Shown piece after piece: positions 45,808 through 55,467 of a stretch of 64,000 nt of DNA (positions are counted from its first letter, which is position 1; every line of letters starts with the position of its first letter). A program made the translations under genes and the position numbers. The notes under the pieces are model-generated. The model was given only the letters and a program-made list of their open reading frames with translations, was not told the DNA's origin and did not search any database. Origin of the DNA: Winogradskyella psychrotolerans (GTDB taxonomy: Bacteria; Bacteroidota; Bacteroidia; Flavobacteriales; Flavobacteriaceae); the NCBI RefSeq assembly GCF_018860565.1, contig NZ_JAHKPS010000013.1:1-64000 (forward strand), given 5' to 3'.

Positions 45808-46491
45808 ATGAAAAACACCCTATACATCGTATTCGCTTTCATTATATTTCAAGCGCAATTGCATGCACAAAACACAGGAGAAAATAAATTAGGATCTTGG
45901 TATGAAGTGACGTCATCTAACAAAATAAGTGATAAATTCAGCGTAAGCGGCTCATTCACTAATTGGAACTATGAATTACCCGCTAATAAAGCACACTTAC
46001 TTTTAGGAATCATAGGGCTGAATTATCATTTTAACCCAAAATTATCCATTGGTTTAAGCTATGCTTATGGTGATATTGATTCATCATTTGAAGTCAATGA
46101 TATTCCCCATACCAGAGACAATAGAATAATTGAACAGTTAGTCTTTAATCATAAAGCAAACACTATTGGTTTTTCTCATAGGTTAAGATTAGAACAACGG
46201 TTCTTAGCATATCCTACAGAAAACCTATTAAAACATAGAATACGTTATCGATTTAAAATTAAAATACCACTAAATAACATGCTCTTTATTTCATCCTATG
46301 ATGAAATTCATTTCAATTTAAACGCTTTTGATTTTCAACAAAATAGAGCTTTTATGGGGCTGGGTATTTTAATAACCAACACTATAAATACCGAAATAGG
46401 TTACGCAAGACATTCATTTAAAACTAAAAACTTCAACAGACTGTCTCTACAACTAAATTTAAAATGTGATTTTAGACAAAAAACACTTTAA
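45808..46491 (+). CDS. DUF2490 outer-membrane protein
   Basis: The 227-aa protein has a signal peptide (about 1-20, ending LHAQ) and a series of amphipathic strands typical of a small outer-membrane barrel. The GSWYEVTSSNKISDKFSVSGS start and RLEQRFLAYPT segment place it in the DUF2490 family. Function is unknown. It begins 15 bp after the pckA terminator and is convergent with the PLP enzyme gene, with 3 bp between their stops. Confidence 0.85.
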   Translation: MKNTLYIVFAFIIFQAQLHAQNTGENKLGSWYEVTSSNKISDKFSVSGSFTNWNYELPANKAHLLLGIIGLNYHFNPKLSIGLSYAYGDIDSSFEVNDIPHTRDNRIIEQLVFNHKANTIGFSHRLRLEQRFLAYPTENLLKHRIRYRFKIKIPLNNMLFISSYDEIHFNLNAFDFQQNRAFMGLGILITNTINTEIGYARHSFKTKNFNRLSLQLNLKCDFRQKTL

Positions 46492-46494
46492 ATA

Positions 46495-47649
46495 TTAGTG
46501 CTTTGTACTATTTATAGCTTGTTCTATATCACGTTTTAAATCCTTTACATCTTCTATACCTACAGAAAATCGAATTAACTGATTGCTAAGTCCAATAGCA
46601 TCACGTTCATCTTGAGTTAATAATGCGTGAGATGTTAAATGCGGTGATAACACAGTACTCTCAACACCAGCCAAACTCATAGACGATTTAATAAGCTTGA
46701 GTTCTTTTTGAAATTGTTGCGAATCGATGCCATCTATCAATTCAAAAGACAACATAGCTCCAAAACCTTTCATTTGTGACCTGGCTAACTTGTAATCTGG
46801 ATGCGACTTTAATCCTGGATAATAAACCTTTAAAACCTTTGGATGTTTTTCTAACCATTTGGCCAACTTCATAGCATTTTTGGTTTGTGCTTTTACACGC
46901 AGCCCTAAAGTTTTCATACTACGTTCTAACATCCAAACAGTCATATCACTTAGACTTCCACCAAGATTCTTGCCTACATTCCATATGCGTTCCATATGCT
47001 CATTAGAGCTTGCTACAGCACCAGCCAAAATATCGCTATGACCTCCAAAGTATTTGGTTGCAGAATGCATTACCATATCAATACCTAAGTCTATAGGATT
47101 TTGATTTACTGGTGAAGCAAAGGTATTGTCAATAGAGGTTAAAATACCTTTAGATTTACCCAGTTTTGCAATCGCTTTAATATCTGTAATAGTCATTAAA
47201 GGGTTGGAAGGTGTTTCAATGTGAATCAATTTTGTGTTCGGTTGAATAGCTGCTTTAAAATCTTCAACTTGATACCCATTGGTAAAGGTGTATTCTATAC
47301 CATATTTAGGAAATTCTTCTTTTATAAAATTTAAGGTTCCACCATATAACGTATTCTGAACTACCAAATGATCTCCTTGTCGTAAAAAGGCTAAAAACAT
47401 TGTACTAATTGCTGCCATACCAGAACCAAAAATCATAGCCGATTCTGTATGTTCTAAAGCCGCAATTTTTTGAGCTAAATAGTCTTGATTAGGAGTATTA
47501 AAATACCGAGGATATCGTTTGACATCCACATCTAAAAACTCATAAGATGTACTTAAATATATAGGAGATACTGCTCCTTTAAATTGTTCGTCCTTAACTT
47601 CACCTGTATGTGTGCAAATGGTATTTAAGCCTCGTTTATTTTTAGTCAT
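46495..47649 (-). CDS. Cys/Met-metabolism PLP-dependent lyase (cystathionine/methionine gamma-lyase type)
   Basis: This 384-aa enzyme belongs to the trans-sulfuration family. The PLP Lys lies in MVMHSATKYFGGHSD (near 200), with the phosphate loop FGSGMAAIS (about 74) and the DNTFASPVNQNPIDLG motif. These enzymes cleave or exchange the gamma substituent of cystathionine, homocysteine or methionine; the exact reaction cannot be fixed from these motifs. Length is normal. No other sulfur amino acid genes are adjacent. Confidence 0.9.
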   Translation of the reverse strand: MTKNKRGLNTICTHTGEVKDEQFKGAVSPIYLSTSYEFLDVDVKRYPRYFNTPNQDYLAQKIAALEHTESAMIFGSGMAAISTMFLAFLRQGDHLVVQNTLYGGTLNFIKEEFPKYGIEYTFTNGYQVEDFKAAIQPNTKLIHIETPSNPLMTITDIKAIAKLGKSKGILTSIDNTFASPVNQNPIDLGIDMVMHSATKYFGGHSDILAGAVASSNEHMERIWNVGKNLGGSLSDMTVWMLERSMKTLGLRVKAQTKNAMKLAKWLEKHPKVLKVYYPGLKSHPDYKLARSQMKGFGAMLSFELIDGIDSQQFQKELKLIKSSMSLAGVESTVLSPHLTSHALLTQDERDAIGLSNQLIRFSVGIEDVKDLKRDIEQAINSTKH

Positions 47650-47784
47650 AATTATGTTTCTAAGAGATGTAAATTTAATAAAAATGGATGCAACTCATTA
47701 GAGAACTCTCAACAAAAAAAATGGGTTGATAAATACTCATATCTATCAACCAATTTTAAAACAAATTTTTAAAGCTTTTACTTA

Positions 47785-50700
47785 TTACTTATAATGCTTT
47801 TTATATTTCATATAAGACAAAACCCCTAGTAATGCAATGACACCAAGCGTTATTGCAATAAACTGAAAGCTTAATATTTGATCACCACTTGCATACGAAT
47901 GCAATCCTGCAAGATAGAAATTAACCCCAAAATACGTCATTAGAATACTTCCAAAGGCTATAATTGACATTAAATTGTAAATCCATTTACCTCTTAATCC
48001 AGGAACTAAACGCATGTGAATAACAAAGGCATAAATCATAATGCTAATAAGTGCCCAAGTTTCTTTTGGATCCCAACCCCAATAACGTCCCCAACTTTCA
48101 TTGGCCCACATTCCGCCAAGGAAGTTTCCAATAGTTAACAATACTAAACCAACCGTTAGTGCCATTTCGTTGATTATGGCTAACTCTTTAATATTAATGA
48201 GCATTCTATCCTTATTCGCTTTGTTGGTAAAAATCATTAAGACTAATGAAACCACACCTAAAATCATTCCTAAGGTAAACGGTCCGTAACTTGCAACGAT
48301 TACAGAAACATGTATCATTAACCAATACCCTTGTAATACAGGTTGAAGATTTGCAATAGCTGGATCCATCCAATTCCAATGTGCAATCATTAATATCATA
48401 GATGTTACAAAAGCTCCAGCTGCAACAGTTAAACTAGATGTCGTAAATTTTCCTAAAATTGACTTAGAGGTTCCTGTACTATCTTTTTTCTTAGTAACAC
48501 CTACAATAAATCCAAACAACATGGTAGACCAAGCGACATAAATCATGGACTCATAAGCATCACTCCAAGGTGCATGACCTGACAAATACCATCTCCAGAT
48601 TAAACCTAAAGTATGCATCACAAACAACAATACTATAACACCTAGCAATACATTTATTGCAACCTTAAGGCCTTTACTTTGGTACTTAAAAATCTGAATA
48701 ATAATTAAAACAAATAATAATGTACCAGCATACATGTACCAGCTAAAGAGTTGTCTAAATACATCGTAATCGTTATACAGAATTTCGGAATTAATTTTTT
48801 CGTCAGATAACATGACTTCACTTCCAAAACGTTGTTGTGTTTTTTTAATGCCTTCTAGTAATTCTTCTGCTTTAGAATAATCTCCAGTTTGTTTGGCATT
48901 ATTTAAAGTGACTAAATACGCACTAAAGCCATTATTTATAAAATTACCGTAAAGCGTATCTTCAATTTTTTCTCTATAGTTTTGCTCTCTAAACTCTAAA
49001 GAAGAAATCCATTTATTATTATCATCATTAGGAACAGGAAATATTTTAATAGACCTTCCTTCTATAGCATTATATAATAAATTAACTCTAGAATCTGCCT
49101 CTTTTACTTCTTTTTGAAAGCCATTAGGCACTTGTGTTTTGTAAGCTTCTTCTAAATAAGGTGCTAGTTTATACCTACCTTCTGGCGTAAAATAATCTAC
49201 TAATCTCGAATATTCTTCACCATAATCAATACCTATTATTGACCGTATTGAATCTGCTTTTCTTGGTTTCAAATAAATGATTGGCACATTATACCAAAGC
49301 ATAGGACTTTCTTGAATAGATAAAAAGACTTGGTCTGCATCAAATTCTTCATAAACATCACTTTTACTTAATTTACGAAGCATCTCTGAAGCATAGGTAT
49401 GCATTGGCATCATACGACCACTATAATCCTGAACGACCATTTTAGAAAACTTCGCGGCATGTTCTTTTGGTGTAATATGCACTCTAAGTATTGAGTCTAT
49501 CTGTGCTTTATCTGTTTTCTTTTGGTGGTTATGACCATCATCTTCTGAATGCACTTGAGCAAAACCAGAGAAACTAATTAAAAGCAAAATCATGGTCATC
49601 ATTTTTGCTTTCTTCTCTTTTAATTTAGCTAGTCTTTTTCGGATATCATCAAAACGCGTGTTCTTTACAAATAAAATAGCCATCATTGATAAATACAATA
49701 ATATATAACCTGCATAAGTAATGTATGTTCCCCAAAAATCATGATTTACAGAAAGGACTGTTCCTTTTTCATCGGGATGAAAACTCGCCTGAAAAAAACG
49801 ATAACCTTTATGATCTAAAACATGATTCATGTATATATGGTAATCAAAATCTCCGTCTTCTTTATCAAACACAGTTATTTTACTTTCATAAGAAGAATAG
49901 GCTTTTTCCGTACCTGGATATTTTTCAGCAATAAAATCATTAAGTTTAATTTCGAATGGTAGTTTTAACAACTTAGGGCCATATTGTAATGCTATTTCTA
50001 AACCACCTACTTTAAATTCTTTCAAAGCGGTATAATTACCAGGACCACCTAAAATACCTACTTTTTTAGTATCCCCATTTGCGGTTACACTTAAGACTAG
50101 GCCATCTGGATCTGCATTACTTTTTAGAAGCTCCGGCTTTTTTACAACTCCAAAATCACCTTTTACAATAGGTTTTGGCAATACAAACTGCATGTTACCA
50201 ATAATATATCTAGACCTTAGGATTAAAGGCTGTAAACTATCTTTAATTAACTTACCTGTAGCACGAGTTGCCATAGTCATGTATTCCCCATCGTAAGGAG
50301 AGTTAATGAAAAGCCCATCTTCCGTTTCTGTAATATTAATAGCTCCTTCTTGAAACTTATTTAAAGACACTAAAACATTGTGAATATTAGCTACTGTACC
50401 ATCCTCTAAAAAGTGATTATGAGCTCCGCTATCGCCTGCCTCTACAACTTTTAAATAGCGTTTTCCAGTTTCATTAGGAATGATATCTTCCTCTGCGCCA
50501 GGAATAAATTCCTCGAGTTTAACGGTTACTTCGGTATCACCATAATCAAAGGTTTTTTCAAAATCATTATCTAATCGTGGAGAAAAATCGACTTCTTCTT
50601 CTATTCTTCGTTGTTGTAATTGGCCATTAATTTTATAATCACCAATAATTCGTCCTCCTATATATGTTTTTTGAGAGAAAAACTCACTTTCTGTTTCGCC

Positions 50701-51036
50701 TTCTCTTATTGGCATCATACCTTCAAATCCTATATAACGTGTCACAAAAGCACCGAACAAGATAAGTATGAAGGATAAGTGCAAAATTAAAGTGGCCCAC
50801 TTTTCTTTTTTATGCAAACGGAATCTGAAAATATTACCTATAAAATTAATTACAAAAAACACCATTATGGCTTCAAACCACCATGCATTATATATTAGCG
50901 TTCTTGTGTATGGTGTTGGCGATGTATCCATGTTTCTATCTAGAATAGTACCAACTGCCATTGCAACAGCAAAGGCAATAAATAAAAACGCAGTAAGTTT
51001 AGTGGAGAATAGGAAATTAGCGATCTTCTTTTGCAT
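47785..51036 (-). CDS. ccsBA: Fused cytochrome c synthase CcsB-CcsA (ResB-ResC)
   Basis: This protein of about 1083 aa is the system II heme-lyase that exports heme and attaches it to CxxCH motifs of periplasmic cytochromes. The N-terminal part is ResB/CcsB-like, with about four helices and a large periplasmic domain (to about 440). A long linker (about 500-780) contains a hydrophobic segment followed by HSEDDGHNHQ. The C-terminal part is CcsA, with the heme-handling WGRYWGWDPKETWALIS motif (near 1000) and conserved His in its helices. ATG 51036 is preferred over 51063 because the conserved sequence starts there. Fusion of the two subunits is usual in Bacteroidota. Confidence 0.94.
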   Translation of the reverse strand: MQKKIANFLFSTKLTAFLFIAFAVAMAVGTILDRNMDTSPTPYTRTLIYNAWWFEAIMVFFVINFIGNIFRFRLHKKEKWATLILHLSFILILFGAFVTRYIGFEGMMPIREGETESEFFSQKTYIGGRIIGDYKINGQLQQRRIEEEVDFSPRLDNDFEKTFDYGDTEVTVKLEEFIPGAEEDIIPNETGKRYLKVVEAGDSGAHNHFLEDGTVANIHNVLVSLNKFQEGAINITETEDGLFINSPYDGEYMTMATRATGKLIKDSLQPLILRSRYIIGNMQFVLPKPIVKGDFGVVKKPELLKSNADPDGLVLSVTANGDTKKVGILGGPGNYTALKEFKVGGLEIALQYGPKLLKLPFEIKLNDFIAEKYPGTEKAYSSYESKITVFDKEDGDFDYHIYMNHVLDHKGYRFFQASFHPDEKGTVLSVNHDFWGTYITYAGYILLYLSMMAILFVKNTRFDDIRKRLAKLKEKKAKMMTMILLLISFSGFAQVHSEDDGHNHQKKTDKAQIDSILRVHITPKEHAAKFSKMVVQDYSGRMMPMHTYASEMLRKLSKSDVYEEFDADQVFLSIQESPMLWYNVPIIYLKPRKADSIRSIIGIDYGEEYSRLVDYFTPEGRYKLAPYLEEAYKTQVPNGFQKEVKEADSRVNLLYNAIEGRSIKIFPVPNDDNNKWISSLEFREQNYREKIEDTLYGNFINNGFSAYLVTLNNAKQTGDYSKAEELLEGIKKTQQRFGSEVMLSDEKINSEILYNDYDVFRQLFSWYMYAGTLLFVLIIIQIFKYQSKGLKVAINVLLGVIVLLFVMHTLGLIWRWYLSGHAPWSDAYESMIYVAWSTMLFGFIVGVTKKKDSTGTSKSILGKFTTSSLTVAAGAFVTSMILMIAHWNWMDPAIANLQPVLQGYWLMIHVSVIVASYGPFTLGMILGVVSLVLMIFTNKANKDRMLINIKELAIINEMALTVGLVLLTIGNFLGGMWANESWGRYWGWDPKETWALISIMIYAFVIHMRLVPGLRGKWIYNLMSIIAFGSILMTYFGVNFYLAGLHSYASGDQILSFQFIAITLGVIALLGVLSYMKYKKHYK

Positions 51037-51137
51037 AACTATAGGCTTTTTAAGCTCGCGCAAAGATAGGATATTTTAGTGATTTGGAAATGAGATTAAA
51101 ATACTAAAACATGTTAAATTTATACATATTTACAAAC

Positions 51138-51587
51138 CTAATTCCTTATGTTAGATTTAAGCATTCTATTTTGCTCTTCCATTAATTCTTTTAAATCTGA
51201 CAAGAGCTGAATATCCTTTGGTGTCACCACTGTTTTATCTTTAGCATCATGGGCTTTATTTCTAAGTCTATTCATAAACTTTACAATTATAAAAACCGTA
51301 AATCCAATGATTAAGAAATCTAAAAACACTTCAGATAATTTTCCATAAGCTATAGCAACTTCACTAGTCATAATCTCACCAGAAGCACTATTTATAGCCT
51401 CTCGTAACACTAATTTCTTATCACCAAAATTAACTCCGTCTGTCAATAAGGATAAAGGTGGTAAAATAACCTGCTTTGCTAAAACATCTATAACTTTATT
51501 AAAGGCCGCACCAATGATGATACCTATTGCCATATCCATCATATTTCCTTTAACTGCAAATTCCTTAAATTCTCTAATCAGTTTCAT
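51138..51587 (-). CDS. mscL: Large-conductance mechanosensitive channel MscL
   Basis: The 149-aa inner-membrane protein forms a homopentameric tension-gated pore that releases solutes on osmotic downshock. It has the N-terminal amphipathic EFKEFAVKGNMMDMAIG-type start, TM1 (about 18-45), a periplasmic loop, TM2 (about 78-103) and a charged cytosolic helix at the C-terminus. Length is usual. It is followed at a distance by ccsBA on the same strand. Confidence 0.96.
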   Translation of the reverse strand: MKLIREFKEFAVKGNMMDMAIGIIIGAAFNKVIDVLAKQVILPPLSLLTDGVNFGDKKLVLREAINSASGEIMTSEVAIAYGKLSEVFLDFLIIGFTVFIIVKFMNRLRNKAHDAKDKTVVTPKDIQLLSDLKELMEEQNRMLKSNIRN

Positions 51588-51641
51588 CTGTGTTTTGTTT
51601 TAGATTTTAAAACACAAATTTATGAAGATGCCTATAAAAAA

Positions 51642-52031
51642 TTAGGCCTTTCTTGCAGCAAAAATATTCATATACATAAAGGTACCCATTTTACGTGCTC
51701 TACGTTTAGCATTTTCGGCATAGTCGCCTTCAAACAACTCATCTATAGTTTGAAACCAAAGATTTAACCATAAGCCAAAGTGCAACTCGGTAATACTATG
51801 ATTAAATGCAGCATCAACTTTAACATGTGCTTCTAATGGATTACCATAATATTTAGTTTTTAGGAATAAACTCGATTCCCAAAATGTGGTTAAATGTTCT
51901 AAATGTTCGTCCCAATTTTTAATAGTTTCATTGAAAAATGGTCCTAATTTTTCATCTTTTCTTACCTTTTCGTAAAATTTTGATACCAATAGAAAAACAT
52001 CTTCTCTATTTTTTATGTCTGATTTACCCAT
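51642..52031 (-). CDS. Group III truncated hemoglobin
   Basis: The 129-aa heme protein is a full-length group III truncated globin. The proximal His is in EAHVKVD (near 70), and the B-helix and E-helix regions are LVSKFYEKVRKDEKLGPFF and HLTTFWESSLFLKTKYYG. These proteins bind oxygen, nitric oxide or similar ligands; roles in nitric oxide or sulfide defence are proposed, not proven. ATG at 52031 suits the family better than 52043. Same strand as mscL, 54 bp upstream of it. Confidence 0.92.
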   Translation of the reverse strand: MGKSDIKNREDVFLLVSKFYEKVRKDEKLGPFFNETIKNWDEHLEHLTTFWESSLFLKTKYYGNPLEAHVKVDAAFNHSITELHFGLWLNLWFQTIDELFEGDYAENAKRRARKMGTFMYMNIFAARKA

Positions 52032-52146
52032 AGAAATTAACATTTACAATCTACTAAATAGACTCATTCTTTTAATGTTACCCAAAGTTATTCTTTTAAT
52101 CCCATTCTAGTGATTCTAAAATAAGAAATCTTAGTATTTTTACAGC

Positions 52147-52929
52147 ATGATATCAGTTGTATTACTAGGTGCTGGCAACGTAGCCACACATTTATATAAA
52201 GCCTTTTTAAAATCTGAAACCGTTTCAGTTGTCCAATGGTATAACCGTACGCGAGCATCAATTTCGTCTTACGCTAATGATGTTGATATTACAGACTCGC
52301 TAGACGAATTAAAGGAAGCCGACATTTACATTATTGCTGTTAGCGATGATAGCATTTCACAATTGTCTTCTGATTTACCATTTTCTAATCGTATGGTGGT
52401 TCATACCTCAGGAAGTGTTGCCATGCACGATTTAGATAAAAAGAATAAGATTGGTGTTTTTTACCCTTTACAAACTTTTTCTAAAACGGCTGAAATAGAA
52501 TTTTCGGAAGTTCCTATTTGTGTAGAAGTTTACGAAAAGGAAAATCTTACACTATTAAAAGATTTAGCCAAAGCAGTAGGTTGCAAACCTCATAAGATTA
52601 CAACCGAACAACGACAAACACTTCATTTGGCAGCTGTTTTTGTTAATAATTTCACCAACCAACTCTACAGAATTGGTCATGAAATCTGCGAAACTAAAAA
52701 TATAGAATTTAAAATATTGCACCCTTTAATTGAAGAAACGGCAAAGAAAATTCAACAAATGTCTCCCTATATGGCACAAACAGGACCTGCCAAACGAAAT
52801 GATAAAAAAACAATAAAGCGGCAACTAAAACTGATTGAAAAAGAAGAACACGAAGCCATTTATAAATTACTGACAGCTTCTATAAAAAAGACGCATAATC
52901 TAACCTCTAGACCAGTAACAAAAAAATAA
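52147..52929 (+). CDS. Rossmann-fold DUF2520 protein
   Basis: The 260-aa protein has an N-terminal NAD(P)-type Rossmann fold with VVLLGAGNVATHLYKAF (about 3-19) and a C-terminal helical DUF2520 domain (about 125-250) with HLAAVFVNNFTNQLY. It resembles the F420-dependent oxidoreductase/ProC-like group, but the reaction is unknown. It heads a plus-strand run (this gene, kdsC-like, small membrane protein, UbiA-type, maf) with gaps of 8 bp, 7 bp and 8 bp, so cotranscription is likely. Confidence 0.88.
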   Translation: MISVVLLGAGNVATHLYKAFLKSETVSVVQWYNRTRASISSYANDVDITDSLDELKEADIYIIAVSDDSISQLSSDLPFSNRMVVHTSGSVAMHDLDKKNKIGVFYPLQTFSKTAEIEFSEVPICVEVYEKENLTLLKDLAKAVGCKPHKITTEQRQTLHLAAVFVNNFTNQLYRIGHEICETKNIEFKILHPLIEETAKKIQQMSPYMAQTGPAKRNDKKTIKRQLKLIEKEEHEAIYKLLTASIKKTHNLTSRPVTKK

Positions 52930-52937
52930 ATAAACCA

Positions 52938-53471
52938 ATGAACGACGATAAAAGTTACAAAGAATATTTAGCAGACATTACCACCTTTATTTTTGATGTT
53001 GATGGTGTCCTAACCGATGGTACAATCACAGTAACCACAGAAGGCGAAATGTTAAGAACTATGAATATTAAAGACGGGTTTGCGCTAAAAACAGCAATTG
53101 ATGCCCAATTTAATCTTTGTATTATTTCTGGAGGCTCTAACGAAGGTGTAAGAAAACGTTTGGCTGGATTAGGTATTAAAGACATCTTTTTAGGAGCTCA
53201 TAATAAAATTGAACAACTCTATTCGTATTTAGATCAACACAATATTTCAAAATCACAAGTGTTGTATATGGGAGACGATATTCCAGATTATCCCGTAATG
53301 AAATTAGTTGGTTTGCCGTGTTGTCCGCAAGATGCTGTTCCAGAAATTAAAGCCATTTCAAAATATATTTCACATAAAAATGGAGGAAAAGGTGCTGTAA
53401 GAGATGTGATTGAGCAAGTCCTAAAAGTACAAGGCAAATGGAATGGAAATTTTAATGCAAAATATGACTAA
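52938..53471 (+). CDS. KdsC-like HAD phosphatase (3-deoxy-D-manno-octulosonate 8-phosphate phosphatase)
   Basis: This 177-aa HAD-IIIA family protein has motif I FDVDGVLTDGTI (about 18-29), motif II IISGG, and the late VLYMGDDIPDYPVM (about 110-123). The small capless form and GGKGAVRD tail match KdsC, which releases phosphate from KDO 8-phosphate in LPS core synthesis; the tetramer shares its active sites. In Bacteroidota the same fold also serves sialic or nonulosonic acid pathways. KDO genes are not adjacent, so the assignment is probable, not certain. Confidence 0.9.
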   Translation: MNDDKSYKEYLADITTFIFDVDGVLTDGTITVTTEGEMLRTMNIKDGFALKTAIDAQFNLCIISGGSNEGVRKRLAGLGIKDIFLGAHNKIEQLYSYLDQHNISKSQVLYMGDDIPDYPVMKLVGLPCCPQDAVPEIKAISKYISHKNGGKGAVRDVIEQVLKVQGKWNGNFNAKYD

Positions 53472-53478
53472 AGCATAG

Positions 53479-53790
53479 ATGTCAAGCAGAAGAAGACATA
53501 GCACAGGGTTTGGATATATTGGCTTTGGAAATAGTCAGGCTACATTTAACCAAAGGTCGTCAAAGCCTTTTTCTAAATATAAGGATAAGCTAGATCTTGA
53601 AGCACATCTACATTACAAAATGCATTTTTTGCATAAAGATTTAACAAGAGAAGACAAACAAAAAATTAAAAATAAAATACGACAACAAGAACGTAAACTC
53701 TTAAAAAGAACAGTAATTATTAGCACTATTCTTTTTATTATCATTGCGGTTACCACATTTTATTTAATCACTAAAATTTTATCCCACTAA
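53479..53790 (+). CDS. Small conserved membrane protein of unknown function
   Basis: The 103-aa protein has a basic, Ser/Gly-rich N-terminus (about 1-35), a charged helical middle with a possible short coiled coil (DLTREDKQKIKNKIRQQERK, about 55-74) and one transmembrane helix near the C-terminus (about 78-98). I do not recognise a named domain. Its place between the KdsC-like and UbiA-type genes, with gaps of 7 and 8 bp, suggests an operon member. It is probably a single-pass inner-membrane protein. Confidence 0.75.
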   Translation: MSSRRRHSTGFGYIGFGNSQATFNQRSSKPFSKYKDKLDLEAHLHYKMHFLHKDLTREDKQKIKNKIRQQERKLLKRTVIISTILFIIIAVTTFYLITKILSH

Positions 53791-53798
53791 GCTTTCAA

Positions 53799-54725
53799 AT
53801 GATTCACTTTTTAAATTTAATCCGTTGGAAAAATTTACTAATGATTGCTCTAATGCAATATTTAGTAAAATATGCGCTTTTATTACCATTTCACGAAAGT
53901 CATAGCGTATTAACCACCTTAAACGATTTTAACTTTTTCCTTCTAGTATTAGCTACACTTTGTATTGCTGCTGGAGGCTACGTTATTAATGATATTTATG
54001 ATGTTGAAACTGACAAAATAAACAAACCCAACCAAGTTATTATCCATAAGCATATTTCCGAAAAAAATGCATATACTTTATTTATCATACTTAATATATT
54101 AGGTGTTGGCTTAGGGTTTTATATTACTAACGAGATTAATAAATCCGGTTTTTTTGCTATCTTTTTTATAGCTTCTGCATTGCTTTATATTTATTCGACT
54201 TCTCTAAAACAAATAGCCTTAGTTGGTAATATTGTCGTGTCTATTGTGGTGGCATTAAGCATTTTATTGGTGGGTATTATTGAGTTAATCCCTGCAATAA
54301 ATATAAATAACAAAGCTGTCCAATTAACATTCATTAATATTATTAGAGATTACGCCATTTTTGCTTTTATGATTAATCTTATCAGAGAATTAGTAAAAGA
54401 CATTGAAGATATTGATGGCGACTATAAAGCAGGAATTCAAACGCTACCTATTATTTTAGGAAGAGAACGTGCTAATAAAATTGCATTTTTTCTGTCTCTT
54501 ATTCCTATATGCGCTATAACTTACTACGTAATTACCTACTTATTTAAGCAACAACTTGTCGTTGGCTATTTTTTAATATTAGTTATCGCTCCGCTAATTT
54601 ATGTGAGTATAAAATTATTTAGTGCCCAAAAGAAAGCACAATACAAACACATTAGTTTAGTTTTAAAATTAGTAATGCTCACAGGTATGTTGTCTTTATT
54701 GCTATATAACTTTATATTAAAATAA
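53799..54725 (+). CDS. UbiA-family prenyltransferase (geranylgeranylglycerol-phosphate type)
   Basis: The 308-aa membrane enzyme has about nine helices and the two Asp-rich motifs NDIYDVETDKINKP (about 66-79) and KDIEDIDGDYKAG (about 200-212) that bind the magnesium-prenyl diphosphate. Flavobacterial members of this group are usually called geranylgeranylglycerol-phosphate geranylgeranyltransferase, but the acceptor here is unproven; quinone or lipid prenylation is also possible. It may draw on the same C20 precursor as the carotenoid operon. Confidence 0.87.
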   Translation: MIHFLNLIRWKNLLMIALMQYLVKYALLLPFHESHSVLTTLNDFNFFLLVLATLCIAAGGYVINDIYDVETDKINKPNQVIIHKHISEKNAYTLFIILNILGVGLGFYITNEINKSGFFAIFFIASALLYIYSTSLKQIALVGNIVVSIVVALSILLVGIIELIPAININNKAVQLTFINIIRDYAIFAFMINLIRELVKDIEDIDGDYKAGIQTLPIILGRERANKIAFFLSLIPICAITYYVITYLFKQQLVVGYFLILVIAPLIYVSIKLFSAQKKAQYKHISLVLKLVMLTGMLSLLLYNFILK

Positions 54726-54789
54726 CCCTTATTTTATCTTTATATAAAACTTCTTTTTTCGTAACTATTTTAATATAAAACCATCGCTA

Positions 54790-55383
54790 ATGCTTAATGA
54801 CAAACTCAAAGATTTCAATATCATTCTTGCTTCTGCTTCCCCGCGTCGTCATGCTTTTTTAAAAGCAATGCATCTTGACTTTGACATTCAGTTAAAACCT
54901 GTTGAAGAAATTTATCCTGAAGACTTAAAACGTGAAGAAATCACTGATTATTTAGCAAAATTAAAAGCGACACCTTTTACAGAAAACATTCAGCATAAAA
55001 ACATTCTTATTACAAGCGATACAATTGTTTGGCTAGACCATAAAGCCATTGGCAAACCTAAAGATGAAGACGATGCTTTTTCTATGATAAAATCGTTGAG
55101 TAATAAAACACATGAAGTTGTTACTTCTATCTGTTTTACTTTAAAAACAGAGCAACACCTTGTTAATACAACAACAAAAGTAACTTTTAAGGCTTTAACA
55201 GACGAAGAAATTTGGCACTATGTTAAAACCTATAAACCACTAGATAAAGCTGGCGCTTATGGTATACAGGAATGGATTGGAGCAATAGGCATTACAAGTA
55301 TTGAAGGTTCTTATAACAACGTTGTTGGTTTGCCAACACATTTACTTTACGAAACGTTAAATACCATTGTCAAAGGTTTTTAG
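54790..55383 (+). CDS. maf: Maf family nucleotide pyrophosphatase
   Basis: The 197-aa protein is a house-cleaning nucleoside triphosphate pyrophosphatase that hydrolyses non-standard or m5-UTP/dTTP-type nucleotides. It shows the Maf signature ILASASPRRHAFLKAM (about 11-26), the catalytic ITSDTIVWLDHKAIGKPKD (about 74-92) and the ending GAYGIQEWIGAIGITSIEGSYNNVVGLP (shown in part). Length is typical. It follows the UbiA-type gene by 64 bp. Confidence 0.94.
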   Translation: MLNDKLKDFNIILASASPRRHAFLKAMHLDFDIQLKPVEEIYPEDLKREEITDYLAKLKATPFTENIQHKNILITSDTIVWLDHKAIGKPKDEDDAFSMIKSLSNKTHEVVTSICFTLKTEQHLVNTTTKVTFKALTDEEIWHYVKTYKPLDKAGAYGIQEWIGAIGITSIEGSYNNVVGLPTHLLYETLNTIVKGF

Positions 55384-55467
55384 AGTCTTATCTTTATTAT
55401 ACTTTGAAATTATGAGGCAAAATGTCTTAATTTCAGATTAGTTTCAGAATCTAAAAACATTCAAGTC